Source: Chryseobacterium sp. LJ668 (GTDB taxonomy: Bacteria; Bacteroidota; Bacteroidia; Flavobacteriales; Weeksellaceae). From it: 64,000 nucleotides of DNA. The notes beneath the pieces were generated by a model. It was not told where the DNA came from, searched no databases, and worked only from the letters and a program-made list of their open reading frames with translations. The stretch spans positions 1,364,001 to 1,428,000 of the forward strand of contig NZ_CP080443.1 in NCBI RefSeq assembly GCF_019613955.1, in the 5' to 3' direction. Made by a program: the position numbers and the translations under genes. Shown one piece after another: positions 54,058 through 62,612 of this stretch; the stretch's first letter is position 1; every line of letters starts with the position of its first letter.

Positions 54058-54215
54058 AAGCGTGGAACTACAGCTTAATTTGCAAGGAGAGGTTCTGGTT
54101 AACCTAATACTACAAACAAGTGTAGCCCACGCCATTACAGGCGAGGGCATTAACTCGTTCCGCAGTATTATTTGAAATGTACCAGATTTCTCCTTGCAGA
54201 ATGAAACTAACGCTT
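54058..54215. ncRNA. Candidate structured RNA or cruciform element (158 nt)
   Basis: Several nested inverted repeats are in register: AAGCGT (54058) with ACGCTT (54210); TGCAAGGAGA (54081-54090) with TCTCCTTGCA (54189-54198); TCTGGT (54094) with ACCAGA (54181); TAATACT (54105) with AGTATTA (54164); and an apical hairpin GCCC..GCC/GGC..GGGC (54125-54148). An alternative GCGTGG/CCACGC pairing also exists. It is non-coding and more GC-rich than its surroundings. It may be a structured RNA, a recombination site or an origin. Strand cannot be decided. Confidence 0.5.
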
Positions 54216-54364
54216 CGTTATTTTTCGATAAATTTTAGGATGTAAATTTAACACTCTTAAAACATAAAAACGCACTATTATTTTATTTTTTTAAAAGAAA
54301 ATGTTTCTATCATTGAGATATAGTAGAAAAACTATTAGATTTCGATGATCAGAATTTGGCTCCA

Positions 54365-55006
54365 TTAAGAAGCAGATGTTAAGAAGGCAATAGTGTCCCC
54401 CGTTAATAAAATAATTTCTTTCGGTTCTCTCTTATATCTTTCCAGATTTTCGCTTTCCAAAATGATGTACGAGCCATCCAAATAAGATCTTAATGTTTTA
54501 CCTTCGAGCGTTTTTGATTTTTCAAGTAGGTTTCTTAAATTGATGAGATCCTCCTGAATCTTTTCATCGGAAAAAATTGTAAGTAGGAGTTTTAGAGATA
54601 AATAATTGTATTCAGACCGGGGAATCTTTACTTGATCCTCTATTTGGTTGAAAAAATTTGAGTGTATAATCATATCACCTTGGTAGTTATGATGCTGTAT
54701 TTTGCGTGAGAACTCTGGACTGTAAAAAAAGTTTTCGGAAACTGTACCATTATGCTCATTGATTAAATCCGCAGCAAGTCCGGCTAAGAATGATAGGCAT
54801 AGCAAATCTATTTCAAACTGATTAAGATTTTCTGGATTTATTAGGTGTTTAAATAGCACCCCACCGTCTGAATGTATGTCGAAAGTTTTACTGTACTCAG
54901 GATCGATTGTAACATGGTGTATTTCGATAATATCACTGAATAGGTAACTGAGAAGGGCGTGTCCTGCTTCATAAAAAGCAACATCGTTTAATTTTGTTAG
55001 AGCCAT
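54365..55006 (-). CDS. FtsH-M41-peptidase-like protein with altered zinc motif
   Basis: A 213-residue protein whose start resembles the M41 peptidase domain of FtsH: FYEAGHALLSYLF, then VTIDPEYS..., a glycine turn DGGVLFKH, and LCLSFLAGLAADLINE, which matches the LLGGRAAEE-type helix of M41. The first metal ligand of HExxH is Tyr12, while Glu13 and His16 remain. So it may have lost catalysis or use another ligand. The AAA part of FtsH is absent. Role unknown; inference from motif resemblance only. Confidence 0.55.
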   Translation of the reverse strand: MALTKLNDVAFYEAGHALLSYLFSDIIEIHHVTIDPEYSKTFDIHSDGGVLFKHLINPENLNQFEIDLLCLSFLAGLAADLINEHNGTVSENFFYSPEFSRKIQHHNYQGDMIIHSNFFNQIEDQVKIPRSEYNYLSLKLLLTIFSDEKIQEDLINLRNLLEKSKTLEGKTLRSYLDGSYIILESENLERYKREPKEIILLTGDTIAFLTSAS

Positions 55007-55090
55007 CGGTTAAAGTTTCGCTCATAGTAAATATAAAAATTTTTTAGTAATCCTGATTACTGATCAAAAAAATGGTAGTTAAATTACTTT

Positions 55091-55130
55091 TTACACGCTC
55101 TCCTGTCGGCTTTTGCGGTTTCATCTTTGA
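55091..55130. repeat. Copy A of a diffuse island repeat (ACACGC...GCGGTTTC...TTTGAA)
   Basis: Shares spaced identities with 58605-58640 and 60275-60315: TAACACGC-type start, C-rich block, TTTGC, GGTT/GCTTC, then TTTCAAA. Each copy lies in an intergenic gap upstream of a minus-strand gene. Confidence 0.35.
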
Positions 55131-55163
55131 ACACGAAAATCATTTATATCTGGTGCTCATCAT

Positions 55164-55388
55164 TTACTTGTGATTTGGTTCTTTCATCGGTTCACAAAAT
55201 TTACCTAAATAATATTCATACGAAATTGATACGGTCGTAATTAAAAGATGGAAGGCGGGAAATAACCACGTAAAAGAAGTATTCAATTCTATAACTCTAT
55301 ACACAAGATAACATGTGCTAATTAAGATGCAAAAGCAAAACACTACCATTAATGATGGATAACACATACAGATTTTTCTATTTTTCAT
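55164..55388 (-). CDS. Small two-helix membrane protein
   Basis: A 74-residue protein with two hydrophobic helices (about residues 11-30 and 38-56) and a short basic start. Several Cys residues are in the first helix region. No family recognised. It could be real or a chance frame; the ATG with a plausible length and the membrane pattern favour a gene. Confidence 0.4.
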   Translation of the reverse strand: MKNRKICMCYPSLMVVFCFCILISTCYLVYRVIELNTSFTWLFPAFHLLITTVSISYEYYLGKFCEPMKEPNHK

Positions 55389-55529
55389 AATATAAAGATA
55401 AACAGCATGTACAAAAATCTACTTTTGCTTAATTTAATAGAGTACTACTAATTCAAATATTACTAGAATATATCTGGAAAAAGGCAACCATGATGATATA
55501 TTCTGATAGTCTAGTTGTGTTAAAATAAA

Positions 55530-55555
55530 ATGGTAACAGCAAAAGCTGTTACCAT
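55530..55555 (-). terminator. Terminator of the large PAS kinase gene
   Basis: Perfect 11-bp stem ATGGTAACAGC/GCTGTTACCAT with loop AAAA; T-rich on the minus-strand side, about 160 bases past the kinase stop. Confidence 0.75.
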
Positions 55556-55711
55556 CTTCTAAACAAATTAGAGTATAGATAATTTGTGCGGCTAAATATA
55601 CAAATAATAATTATACTGGTAAGGGATTTAAGCTCCTGCTAAATGTAGGAATGAAATAATAAAAGTGGCAGCAATATTAGTGGTTAGTATGCATAAAAGT
55701 TTATTAAATTG

Positions 55712-58408
55712 CTATAGAAGAGGTAATTCAAAATATAAAACAGATCCTTTTCCAAATTCACTCGTAGCCCACATTGTACCTCCATGTGCCTTAACAATTT
55801 CAGCACTCAAATAAAGTCCTATCCCAAAGCCTGCAATCTGGCTGTTATTTTTAACTCTATAGTATTGTTCAAAAAGCTTCTTTAGATTTTCAGCTTTTAT
55901 TCCCATTCCCTGATCTTTAACAATAACTCGAATTCGGTCTTCAAAAGTTTCATAAGAAATTATTACATCAGTACCATTTTCAGAATATTTAACAGCATTA
56001 CCGACTAAATTATTCATTACCTGTGCTATTTTGAGACGATCTGCATTTACAATAATAGATTCAGCTGGTAAAAAAATAAAATGATGGGTTGAATAAAGCA
56101 ATTTATAATCGATACATACTTCTTCAATGAGTTCAGAAAAGTCGAACTCTGATTTCTCTATTTGTAATTTTGCAGATTCTAATCGTGACACGTCAAGAAA
56201 ACCGTTAATCATATCAGTCATATGCTTAATCTGTTTCAGCGATTGTATATAAGCTCTCTTTAAAAATTCGTCATCCGTTTTTTCTGCTTTCCGAAGTAGC
56301 AGCTGCAAATATGTGTTGACGGAAGTTAGCGGTGTTTTAAGCTCATGCGAAACCATTCCAATAAAATCATTTTTTCGCTGTTCTTCTTCCTTCAACCATT
56401 GAATATCAGTGGTTGATCCGATCCACATTGTAAGATTGCCTTGCTCATCGAAAATAGGAGTAGCTATATTCAAATGCCAAATATATTCTCCATCTGTGTT
56501 TTTAAAACGCATTTCAGATACATAAGCAGTTTTACTAGAAGATGCATCTGCTAAACCTTTGTGAAATTTAGAGATTTCGTCAGGATGCATCATTTGATAA
56601 TATCCAAAATCACGAAGGTCTTCAAAACTCATCCCCGCAAATTCCAGCCACCTTTTATTGAAAAATGTCACCTCACCGGTTGGGAGCGCATTAGAGATTT
56701 TTGCAGGTACTAAATCAGCGAGCATTTTAAAATAAGCTTCACTTTTTTCTACTATTAGACGTGCTTTAACCTGTTCTGTAACATCAGCAGCAACTACTAA
56801 AATATCGGCAATATTTCCTTCAGCATTTGCGATGGGTTGGTAAACAACATTAAAAAATAATTCTTTAAGCTCATCATCATGCATTAACATTGCCTTTATT
56901 TCATTAGCATAAAATGGCTTTCCTGTAGCATATACTTTGTCCAAAAAAGCGATAAACGGCTGATCTTTTATCTCGGGAAGAGCTTCCGCTAATGTCAGAC
57001 CAACGATATTTTCTGTCTTACCCCAAACCTCTAGAATCTTTTTGTTAGCAGATTCGATAATGAAATCTTTCCCTCTTAATAAACCAATGGCAACAGGAGC
57101 TTTCTGAAATACAAGCTTAAATCGTGATTCACTCTTTGACAATTTATTGATCAAAATAGATAATTGATCATTAGCCTGCGATATCATATTGGCAGATTGC
57201 TCCAATTGTCTTTGGGCGAGTACTCGATCTGTAATTTCAAATGACATTACAAGTACACCATCCCGCTTTCCGTCCACTCCTGTTAAAGGTTGATATGTAT
57301 AATCTACAAAGGTTTCTCTAACCGTACCATCTGATTCGATAAATAGAACAGGACTTTCCTTCACGTCAATAATCTCACCGGTCTCCATCACTCTTCGTAA
57401 TTGACCGGCAAATGGCTGATCAGAGAGATCAGGTAAAATTTCAAGGAAAGGTTTTCCAATAACTTCATCTCTGGTCTTTTTCCAATATGCCAGATTAGCA
57501 TCATTAATCATCTCAACGATCAGGTTATCATACCTGATAATTACAACAGATGCAGGAAGCATATTGATGATTTGGTTTAAATTATTACTCGTACGTTCCA
57601 GATTCACCTTATCGTCAATCGCATGTGTAACTTCAGACGTGAATATAAAAATACCGTCAACTATTTTTTCGTTATTAAAACGTGGTATTAGTCGGTACGT
57701 AAAATAACGTTGTTCCAGTGCATCCAATTCCGTATTGGATAGTGGCACAAGGTCATCACTGAAATTTAAGGCAATACCTTCAGTATAAACTTTCTTAAGC
57801 GAGCGCTCAAGATCTGATCCGACTAACTCGGGCAATGCTTCCAAGAAAGGTTTTCCTAACAGTTCTCTTCCTGGCACTAAATTCTGATAGGTTGAATTAA
57901 TAAACTCGAATATGAGATCCTTTCCTGATAATATAGCAAACGCAGAAGGTATTTCCTTTAATAAAGAATTGGCATGCTCATTTTCTAAGTCAATAGCTGC
58001 TTTTTCTACATTTCCATTTTGAACATCGACTGAAGCAAAATCATTTTCAACAATCCAGATAGCAACTTTTTTTATCTCTCCCTCATTATTTAAAACGGGC
58101 GAATAAATTACTGAGATATTTACTCCCTGCTGATCTTTTAACGGAACAAAATTTAAATAGACAGGAGCAGTTTTAATCGTTTTTTTATAGAGAATTACAT
58201 CAGATACAATTTTCTTATCTAAATGATGTCCTTTCGCAATAAGATAATCCACGGATTCTCCGAGAAGAAATTCTGTAGATTCGCCATAAATTTCGACGTA
58301 TCTGTTATTAAGCATCTCAACTGTCAAAAGATCAGTATTAACAATGCATATTCCAAAAGGTGATGATTCGATAATGGTGCTTAGAAGCGGGGTATCAGTA
58401 AATTTCAT
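55712..58408 (-). CDS. Multi-PAS sensor histidine kinase
   Basis: An 898-residue histidine kinase with about five PAS domains in the first 670 residues (for example VNTDLLTVEMLNNRYVEIYGESTEF, and GEVTFFNKRWLEFAGMSFEDL in the last). It has no transmembrane helix, so it is cytoplasmic. The phospho-acceptor His is in FIGMVSHELKTPLTSV. The ATP-binding part has MNNLVGNAVKYS, DQGMGI and GFGIGLYLSAEIVKAHGG. No response regulator is next to it. A second PAS kinase is 371 bases upstream. The input signal is unknown. Confidence 0.93.
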   Translation of the reverse strand: MKFTDTPLLSTIIESSPFGICIVNTDLLTVEMLNNRYVEIYGESTEFLLGESVDYLIAKGHHLDKKIVSDVILYKKTIKTAPVYLNFVPLKDQQGVNISVIYSPVLNNEGEIKKVAIWIVENDFASVDVQNGNVEKAAIDLENEHANSLLKEIPSAFAILSGKDLIFEFINSTYQNLVPGRELLGKPFLEALPELVGSDLERSLKKVYTEGIALNFSDDLVPLSNTELDALEQRYFTYRLIPRFNNEKIVDGIFIFTSEVTHAIDDKVNLERTSNNLNQIINMLPASVVIIRYDNLIVEMINDANLAYWKKTRDEVIGKPFLEILPDLSDQPFAGQLRRVMETGEIIDVKESPVLFIESDGTVRETFVDYTYQPLTGVDGKRDGVLVMSFEITDRVLAQRQLEQSANMISQANDQLSILINKLSKSESRFKLVFQKAPVAIGLLRGKDFIIESANKKILEVWGKTENIVGLTLAEALPEIKDQPFIAFLDKVYATGKPFYANEIKAMLMHDDELKELFFNVVYQPIANAEGNIADILVVAADVTEQVKARLIVEKSEAYFKMLADLVPAKISNALPTGEVTFFNKRWLEFAGMSFEDLRDFGYYQMMHPDEISKFHKGLADASSSKTAYVSEMRFKNTDGEYIWHLNIATPIFDEQGNLTMWIGSTTDIQWLKEEEQRKNDFIGMVSHELKTPLTSVNTYLQLLLRKAEKTDDEFLKRAYIQSLKQIKHMTDMINGFLDVSRLESAKLQIEKSEFDFSELIEEVCIDYKLLYSTHHFIFLPAESIIVNADRLKIAQVMNNLVGNAVKYSENGTDVIISYETFEDRIRVIVKDQGMGIKAENLKKLFEQYYRVKNNSQIAGFGIGLYLSAEIVKAHGGTMWATSEFGKGSVLYFELPLL

Positions 58409-58779
58409 TCCTAAAAAAATGCTAATATAAGATAAAGATACATATTAATTTGATTGGTTTGTTATGGAAAATGATGCGTTTTTTTTAAAATGAATATTTG
58501 CAAACTAACCTAATTGGGACTTGTTGAGAAGACTTAGTCATCTAGTGTTAGTCACTATCTGTATATAGATACCATAAAAAAGTCAGGTATTTTAAAAACA
58601 TTTTAACACGCGCCCCCGGTTTGCTCGGTTCCGTTTTCAAAAAAAATATCTACAGTATATCAACTGAAGATTTATTTAAAACTGACATCTTTAATTGCCG
58701 GCAACGCATAATCACGGGACGGTCTAGATCAAATACGCTGCATACTTTTGAAATAGTTCCTGTAAACGACTGAATATAT
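58409..58779. other. 371-base intergenic region between the two PAS kinases
   Basis: No coding frame found. It contains copy B of the diffuse island repeat (58605-58640), with a CGCGCCCCCGG block. No promoter was recognised. Confidence 0.4.
58605..58640. repeat. Copy B of the diffuse island repeat
   Basis: AACACGCGCCCCCGGTTTGC then TCGGTTCCGTTTTCAAA; shares spaced identities with copies at 55091 and 60275. Confidence 0.35.
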
Positions 58780-59871
58780 CTAAATTGATGACGACCCCAT
58801 CTTTATAAATATCTTAAAAATAGAGCCTTTCCCCGGTTCGCTTTCCAATTCAATTCTGCCCCCTGCTGCATCGACCATTGTTTTTACTAAGTATAAACCA
58901 ACGCCAGAACCTTCATTCGTATTCTTTACCCTTTGGAACTTCTCAAAAATAAGTTTGCATTCCTCTTCGTTCATGCCTATTCCCTTATCAGCAACACTAA
59001 ATACAGTATATTCTTTTTCTCTGACACTTGTGATCGTAATTTCAGGATTATGGTCTGTGCTTGTATATTTGATTGCATTACTCACCAGATTATAGACAAT
59101 ACTGCGAAGCTTTCGTCTGACAAATGTGACTTCTGAGCATTCGAGGTTCACATTAATAACGGCTTTTGATTCCTGAATTTGTGGGGCAAGGGTTAACCTT
59201 ACATCTTCCAGTATACTCTCCAAGTCAATCAATTCTTCTGCTGCCACTTTGCTATGTTCCTTCCAACGGGAATCCATCAAATCACTAATTACTTTCTTCA
59301 TAGATTCCAAACTATTCTCTATATTATTAAGTAATACCGGAAGTTTTTCCATGTTTTTCTTTTCCTGCAATCTTCGCAGAAGCTCAGTTACCATCCCAAT
59401 TCCATGAATAGGATTTTTTAAATCATGGGCAACGGTATCGAGTAACAGTTCGTGTTCAGTAATCATACTTTCCTGCTCTTTCAGATCACGTATGCGGGAG
59501 GTGATGTCAACAAAAGTGATAATAACACCATTCATTTTATTTTCTTTACGAACGATATAAGGCAGAATGTTCATCTGATACCAGCGAAGATCCGTTGTCT
59601 GTATCTCCTTTTCTAAAATTTTCCTTGTAGCAATAACTACTTTGATATTATCAATGATCGAGTGGTAACGAAAATTTTCTTCTACTTCTTCCAGTGGCTT
59701 TCCGATAAACTCATTTTTCAGGTTAAAATGCTTCATCGCCGGAGGGGTAAATTTTCGTAGTATCAAATTGGCATCTACGAAAAGCTGGGGGATGATCGTA
59801 TTGCTAAAATAGTTTTCCAGCTCTTCATTGAGTTCGATTAATGAGACTATTTGTTGACTTTTATTCTGCAT
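58780..59871 (-). CDS. PAS sensor histidine kinase
   Basis: A 363-residue soluble kinase with one PAS domain (about residues 25-130; FVDITSRIRDLKEQ ends it) and a C-terminal kinase core. The phospho-acceptor is in LLDTVAHDLKNPIHGI. The ATP-binding motifs YNLVSNAIKYTS, DKGIGM and GSGVGLYLVKTMVDAAGG follow. It is an orphan with no response regulator beside it. It could cross-talk with the larger kinase downstream; this is not shown. Confidence 0.92.
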   Translation of the reverse strand: MQNKSQQIVSLIELNEELENYFSNTIIPQLFVDANLILRKFTPPAMKHFNLKNEFIGKPLEEVEENFRYHSIIDNIKVVIATRKILEKEIQTTDLRWYQMNILPYIVRKENKMNGVIITFVDITSRIRDLKEQESMITEHELLLDTVAHDLKNPIHGIGMVTELLRRLQEKKNMEKLPVLLNNIENSLESMKKVISDLMDSRWKEHSKVAAEELIDLESILEDVRLTLAPQIQESKAVINVNLECSEVTFVRRKLRSIVYNLVSNAIKYTSTDHNPEITITSVREKEYTVFSVADKGIGMNEEECKLIFEKFQRVKNTNEGSGVGLYLVKTMVDAAGGRIELESEPGKGSIFKIFIKMGSSSI

Positions 59872-60274
59872 AGGAAAAGTTGGTATTTGGCGTTTACATT
59901 ACTAAAGTACAAAATTAAGGTGATGTTATATAATTCCAATGAGATTAATGCAGTGATTTAAAAACCAGCACTATACTTATAGCTCAATTTCTCACAGTGT
60001 TGCTAGTTAGCAGAGACCATAACTTTATCTTTGTAAAAGACCCTATCTTCCTGCTAAGCAGCAATAACCTACGATACGACATTCCCCACTTCCTTGCGAT
60101 TCATCGTGTAGTAAAGCAAATTCACCACAATTGCCGTGGATTTGCGTGGTATAATGGTGCGTTATTATTAATTAACGCTAAAATTTTTGTTCGGTAAAAA
60201 TCGAGAGTGGAGAGTTGTTAGGTTAAGTATATATATACATAGTACAATAAAAATCAACCAAATTGAAAATCCAC

Positions 60275-60315
60275 TTTAGCCCGCCCCCCTTCGATTTGCT
60301 TGGCTTCATTTCAAA
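60275..60315. repeat. Copy C of the diffuse island repeat
   Basis: AGCCCGCCCCCCTTCGATTT, then GCTTGGCTTCATTTCAAA; the spaced identities with copies A and B are clearest over the C block, TTTGC and TTTCAAA. Confidence 0.35.
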
Positions 60316-60441
60316 AATGAAAGTCGATTTATCTAGGGGCTTGCCGTGTGCGCTGTGGATCTGTTTAGTAGTTTCGTTTTCTACTTGGAAACGAAACGAA
60401 CCTTAAAGAAATCAGGAGAAAAAATAAATTTCTAATACCCC

Positions 60442-60471
60442 CCCGTATAGAAAAAAATATTTCTATACGGG
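60442..60471. repeat. 12-bp perfect inverted repeat near the Rep-like gene
   Basis: CCCGTATAGAAA (60442-60453) and TTTCTATACGGG (60460-60471) around a six-base A/T loop; no T run follows on either side, so it does not look like a terminator. Confidence 0.7.
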
Positions 60472-60681
60472 CTAAGCCGATCAGCATGAGTTCTACAAAT
60501 CCACACTGTTTTCACATGTATAAAACTAAATCTTTAGTTTAGTGACGTTTTAAAGTATGCAAGTATTACTAGAAGGCATCGTAGCTATAAGTTTTCTTAA
60601 CATGATAATTAAATCTCTTACTTATATTATTTAACGCACCTCCCGCTTTAACTACCAGCTATATAATAAAAATGTAATTCT

Positions 60682-60723
60682 CATGCAGTCGTATGCGCAT
60701 GTTACTGTATGGTCACGCCATAC
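60682..60723. repeat. Tandem small hairpins
   Basis: CATGC/GCATG (60682-60686 with 60697-60701), followed by GTATGG/CCATAC (60707-60712 with 60718-60723) around loop TCACG. Confidence 0.45.
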
Positions 60724-60766
60724 TATTTAAAAGTATTTTGTAAATGAACATCTATCTTCCTACTGT

Positions 60767-60814
60767 TATAACTTCGAACCATTAACGGTAAATTCTATTG
60801 ACGTTCGAATTATA
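60767..60814. repeat. Inverted repeat upstream of the Rep-like gene end
   Basis: TATAACTTCGAAC (60767-60779) with GTTCGAATTATA (60803-60814), one base missing in the right arm, spacer 23 bases. Confidence 0.5.
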
Positions 60815-60929
60815 ATGTAGAAGCTGGATTTTTATCATTGTTCGCCGTAAACATATTTTCATGCCCTCGACTTCTATATCCCTCCATTTTTACATAAGTT
60901 GGAATTTGTTAGATTAAAATTTAATAAAA

Positions 60930-61811
60930 TTAGAGCTGAACATAGTTCAGGTTAGATAAAACTGTGGAAAACGTAACATGATTGAAATCTTGCACCTTTT
61001 TCAATATTTGCCTGAATGTTTTAGAATGTATACTATTACGTCCAAGCAACTGATAATATCTTTTTTTCTTTCTACTAAAAGTTTCTCTACAGCTGTTGTC
61101 CAAGATATTAAGCCAGAATTCAGTATAGAAGTATTCTTTTCCTGATTTAAGTGAATCAAAAATTATTAAATCATTCCATTTCTTAAGGATAATCTCGGAG
61201 CATTTTATGTAGGTTTCAGGGTTTAGTAGGTCGTCTAATGTAAATATTTTATTACTGTTCAAAAATTTTGATTCTTTAGTCGTCCATTCTATACGCAACA
61301 GATTAGGAGGTGTGAACTTTGGAAACTGGATTGATTTATTATAAATTTTTAAGCCGAAATATGATGTTCCTACAAAATATGCATCATCATAAACTTTATC
61401 TCTTCTAAATTGTTTCCTCCCCAAAAATCGTAGGTGGCTAAGAAAATCCTTAATATTCATTGGGAGCTCAATATTTAAACCAAATTCTAGTGCTGTAATT
61501 TTACAAAGCTCTGGGGTAATGCCGAATAAATTGCAGAAGGAAATAATTGTGTTAATACAGTCCAAAGGTGTGAAGTCATCACAATTGTGAACACCATCAT
61601 TTTTAAGGTAATGTAAGCTGCCGGAAATTTCGAGCCTGTTTTCAAACTTTTTAAACATCATATTTTTGTACATTTTTGTAAAAATAGTTTTCCATTCTCC
61701 AGTTTCTTCGACACCGTATGAATACTCTGTTAATTTTGTTAATTTAGGATTACTCCATATCAAGTCTATTAGCTTAATGTTCATTAAGCAAATCTTTATG
61801 TAATCAGCCAT
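60930..61811 (-). CDS. Putative replication-initiator-like protein (phage Rep type)
   Basis: A 293-residue protein I cannot place firmly. The segment EISGSLHYLKNDGVHNCDDFTP resembles the N-terminal region of small phage and plasmid replication proteins found in Flavobacteriia (rolling-circle-like initiators). No clear HUH motif is visible, so an active endonuclease is not proven. The region beside it is full of inverted repeats. Alternative: an unrelated island protein. Confidence 0.4.
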   Translation of the reverse strand: MADYIKICLMNIKLIDLIWSNPKLTKLTEYSYGVEETGEWKTIFTKMYKNMMFKKFENRLEISGSLHYLKNDGVHNCDDFTPLDCINTIISFCNLFGITPELCKITALEFGLNIELPMNIKDFLSHLRFLGRKQFRRDKVYDDAYFVGTSYFGLKIYNKSIQFPKFTPPNLLRIEWTTKESKFLNSNKIFTLDDLLNPETYIKCSEIILKKWNDLIIFDSLKSGKEYFYTEFWLNILDNSCRETFSRKKKRYYQLLGRNSIHSKTFRQILKKVQDFNHVTFSTVLSNLNYVQL

Positions 61812-61891
61812 ATAGGTATATTTGTCTTCGACAAAATAATTGTCGAAAAGAATTAATGTAATTTAGTAGGCTAGTAGAATAGCCTTTTAGT

Positions 61892-62236
61892 TTAAAATGT
61901 AAAGCCTGTATTGAATGGTCGTGTCCTATGACGATTAAGGGAATGGCTACGAAGTACTTCTCTAAGGTTTTTTTTCAGCAAATACATTATAGCAGTTGCC
62001 ACATTACACGTGGTAACTTTTTGTTTACTGTAATCCACCAAAGCTTCGTTTTTTAGTAAGGCATACTTCGCAATGAGGTATGAAGTTGGTGAAAAATGTA
62101 ACTTTACAGAAAATTTGAAAGAAGTTTCGATATCTGGAAGCCTATTTACGGTATGCTCCAAATCTTTTGCAAATTTGTGAGCTTTGTAAATTTCTTGTAT
62201 TCCGTGATCGATCAAAGATGCAGGAATTGCAATCAT
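61892..62236 (-). CDS. Small hypothetical protein
   Basis: A 114-residue basic, helical protein with no family recognised. Its start overlaps the stop of the excisionase-like gene by four bases (ATGA), so translation is coupled and it may help control or mobilise the element. The C-terminus is rich in Arg and His. Confidence 0.5.
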   Translation of the reverse strand: MIAIPASLIDHGIQEIYKAHKFAKDLEHTVNRLPDIETSFKFSVKLHFSPTSYLIAKYALLKNEALVDYSKQKVTTCNVATAIMYLLKKNLREVLRSHSLNRHRTRPFNTGFTF

Positions 62237-62505
62237 CTTCTTAAATTTTTCTTTTTAAGTAAAAACTTCGATGCTTCCGTTTCAATTTCATCGTTAGAGC
62301 TGATTCTGTTTTTAAATAAATAATCATCAACGTCTTCTTTTTTAAAGTAAATAACTTTACCTCCGGGCTTATAGTGCGGTATTTTCCTATTAAATATTAG
62401 TTTGTAAATATGCTTTTCAGATAATCCTGTGTAAAGTGATAGCTGTTTCACAGTCATTATATTCCGTAAAAACTCGAGATTTATCATATCTGTTATATCT
62501 GTCAT
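62233..62505 (-). CDS. Excisionase-like HTH DNA-binding protein
   Basis: A 90-residue protein with a MerR/AlpA-type helix-turn-helix in the helix-turn-helix_17 pattern: MTVKQLSLYTGLSEKHIYKLIFNRKIPHYKPGGKVIYFKKEDVDDYLF. In integrated elements this type usually acts as an excisionase or a regulator of the integrase. It lies 107 bases downstream of the recombinase gene on the same strand. Excisionase function is inferred from context. Confidence 0.8.
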   Translation of the reverse strand: MTDITDMINLEFLRNIMTVKQLSLYTGLSEKHIYKLIFNRKIPHYKPGGKVIYFKKEDVDDYLFKNRISSNDEIETEASKFLLKKKNLRR

Positions 62506-62612
62506 TGTGTAAAATTACTCACTTTTTTACGCAATGTTTTCTTTTTTTATTAACATAAACTGCAGTATTAAATGTTATATCGCTATAAATGAGAGGTTTA
62601 TGTATTTGATAA

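Larger units (their letters stand above)
59872..60929. other. 1058-base non-coding region rich in inverted repeats
   Basis: No credible gene. It holds copy C of the diffuse repeat (60275-60315), a C7 run, a 12-bp inverted repeat (60442-60471), three tandem small hairpins (60682-60723) and another inverted repeat (60767-60814). It lies next to the Rep-like gene, so it is a candidate replication or mobilization origin. Alternative: decayed sequence. Confidence 0.45.

Noticed and set aside
54058..54215. Integron attC site
   Set aside because: The nested arms resemble one, but the RYYYAAC and GTTRRRY ends are not present and no integron integrase is visible.
59997..60197. 66-residue open frame in the long intergenic region
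   Set aside because: Low-quality, no family or start context, in a region of inverted repeats; not supported as a gene.
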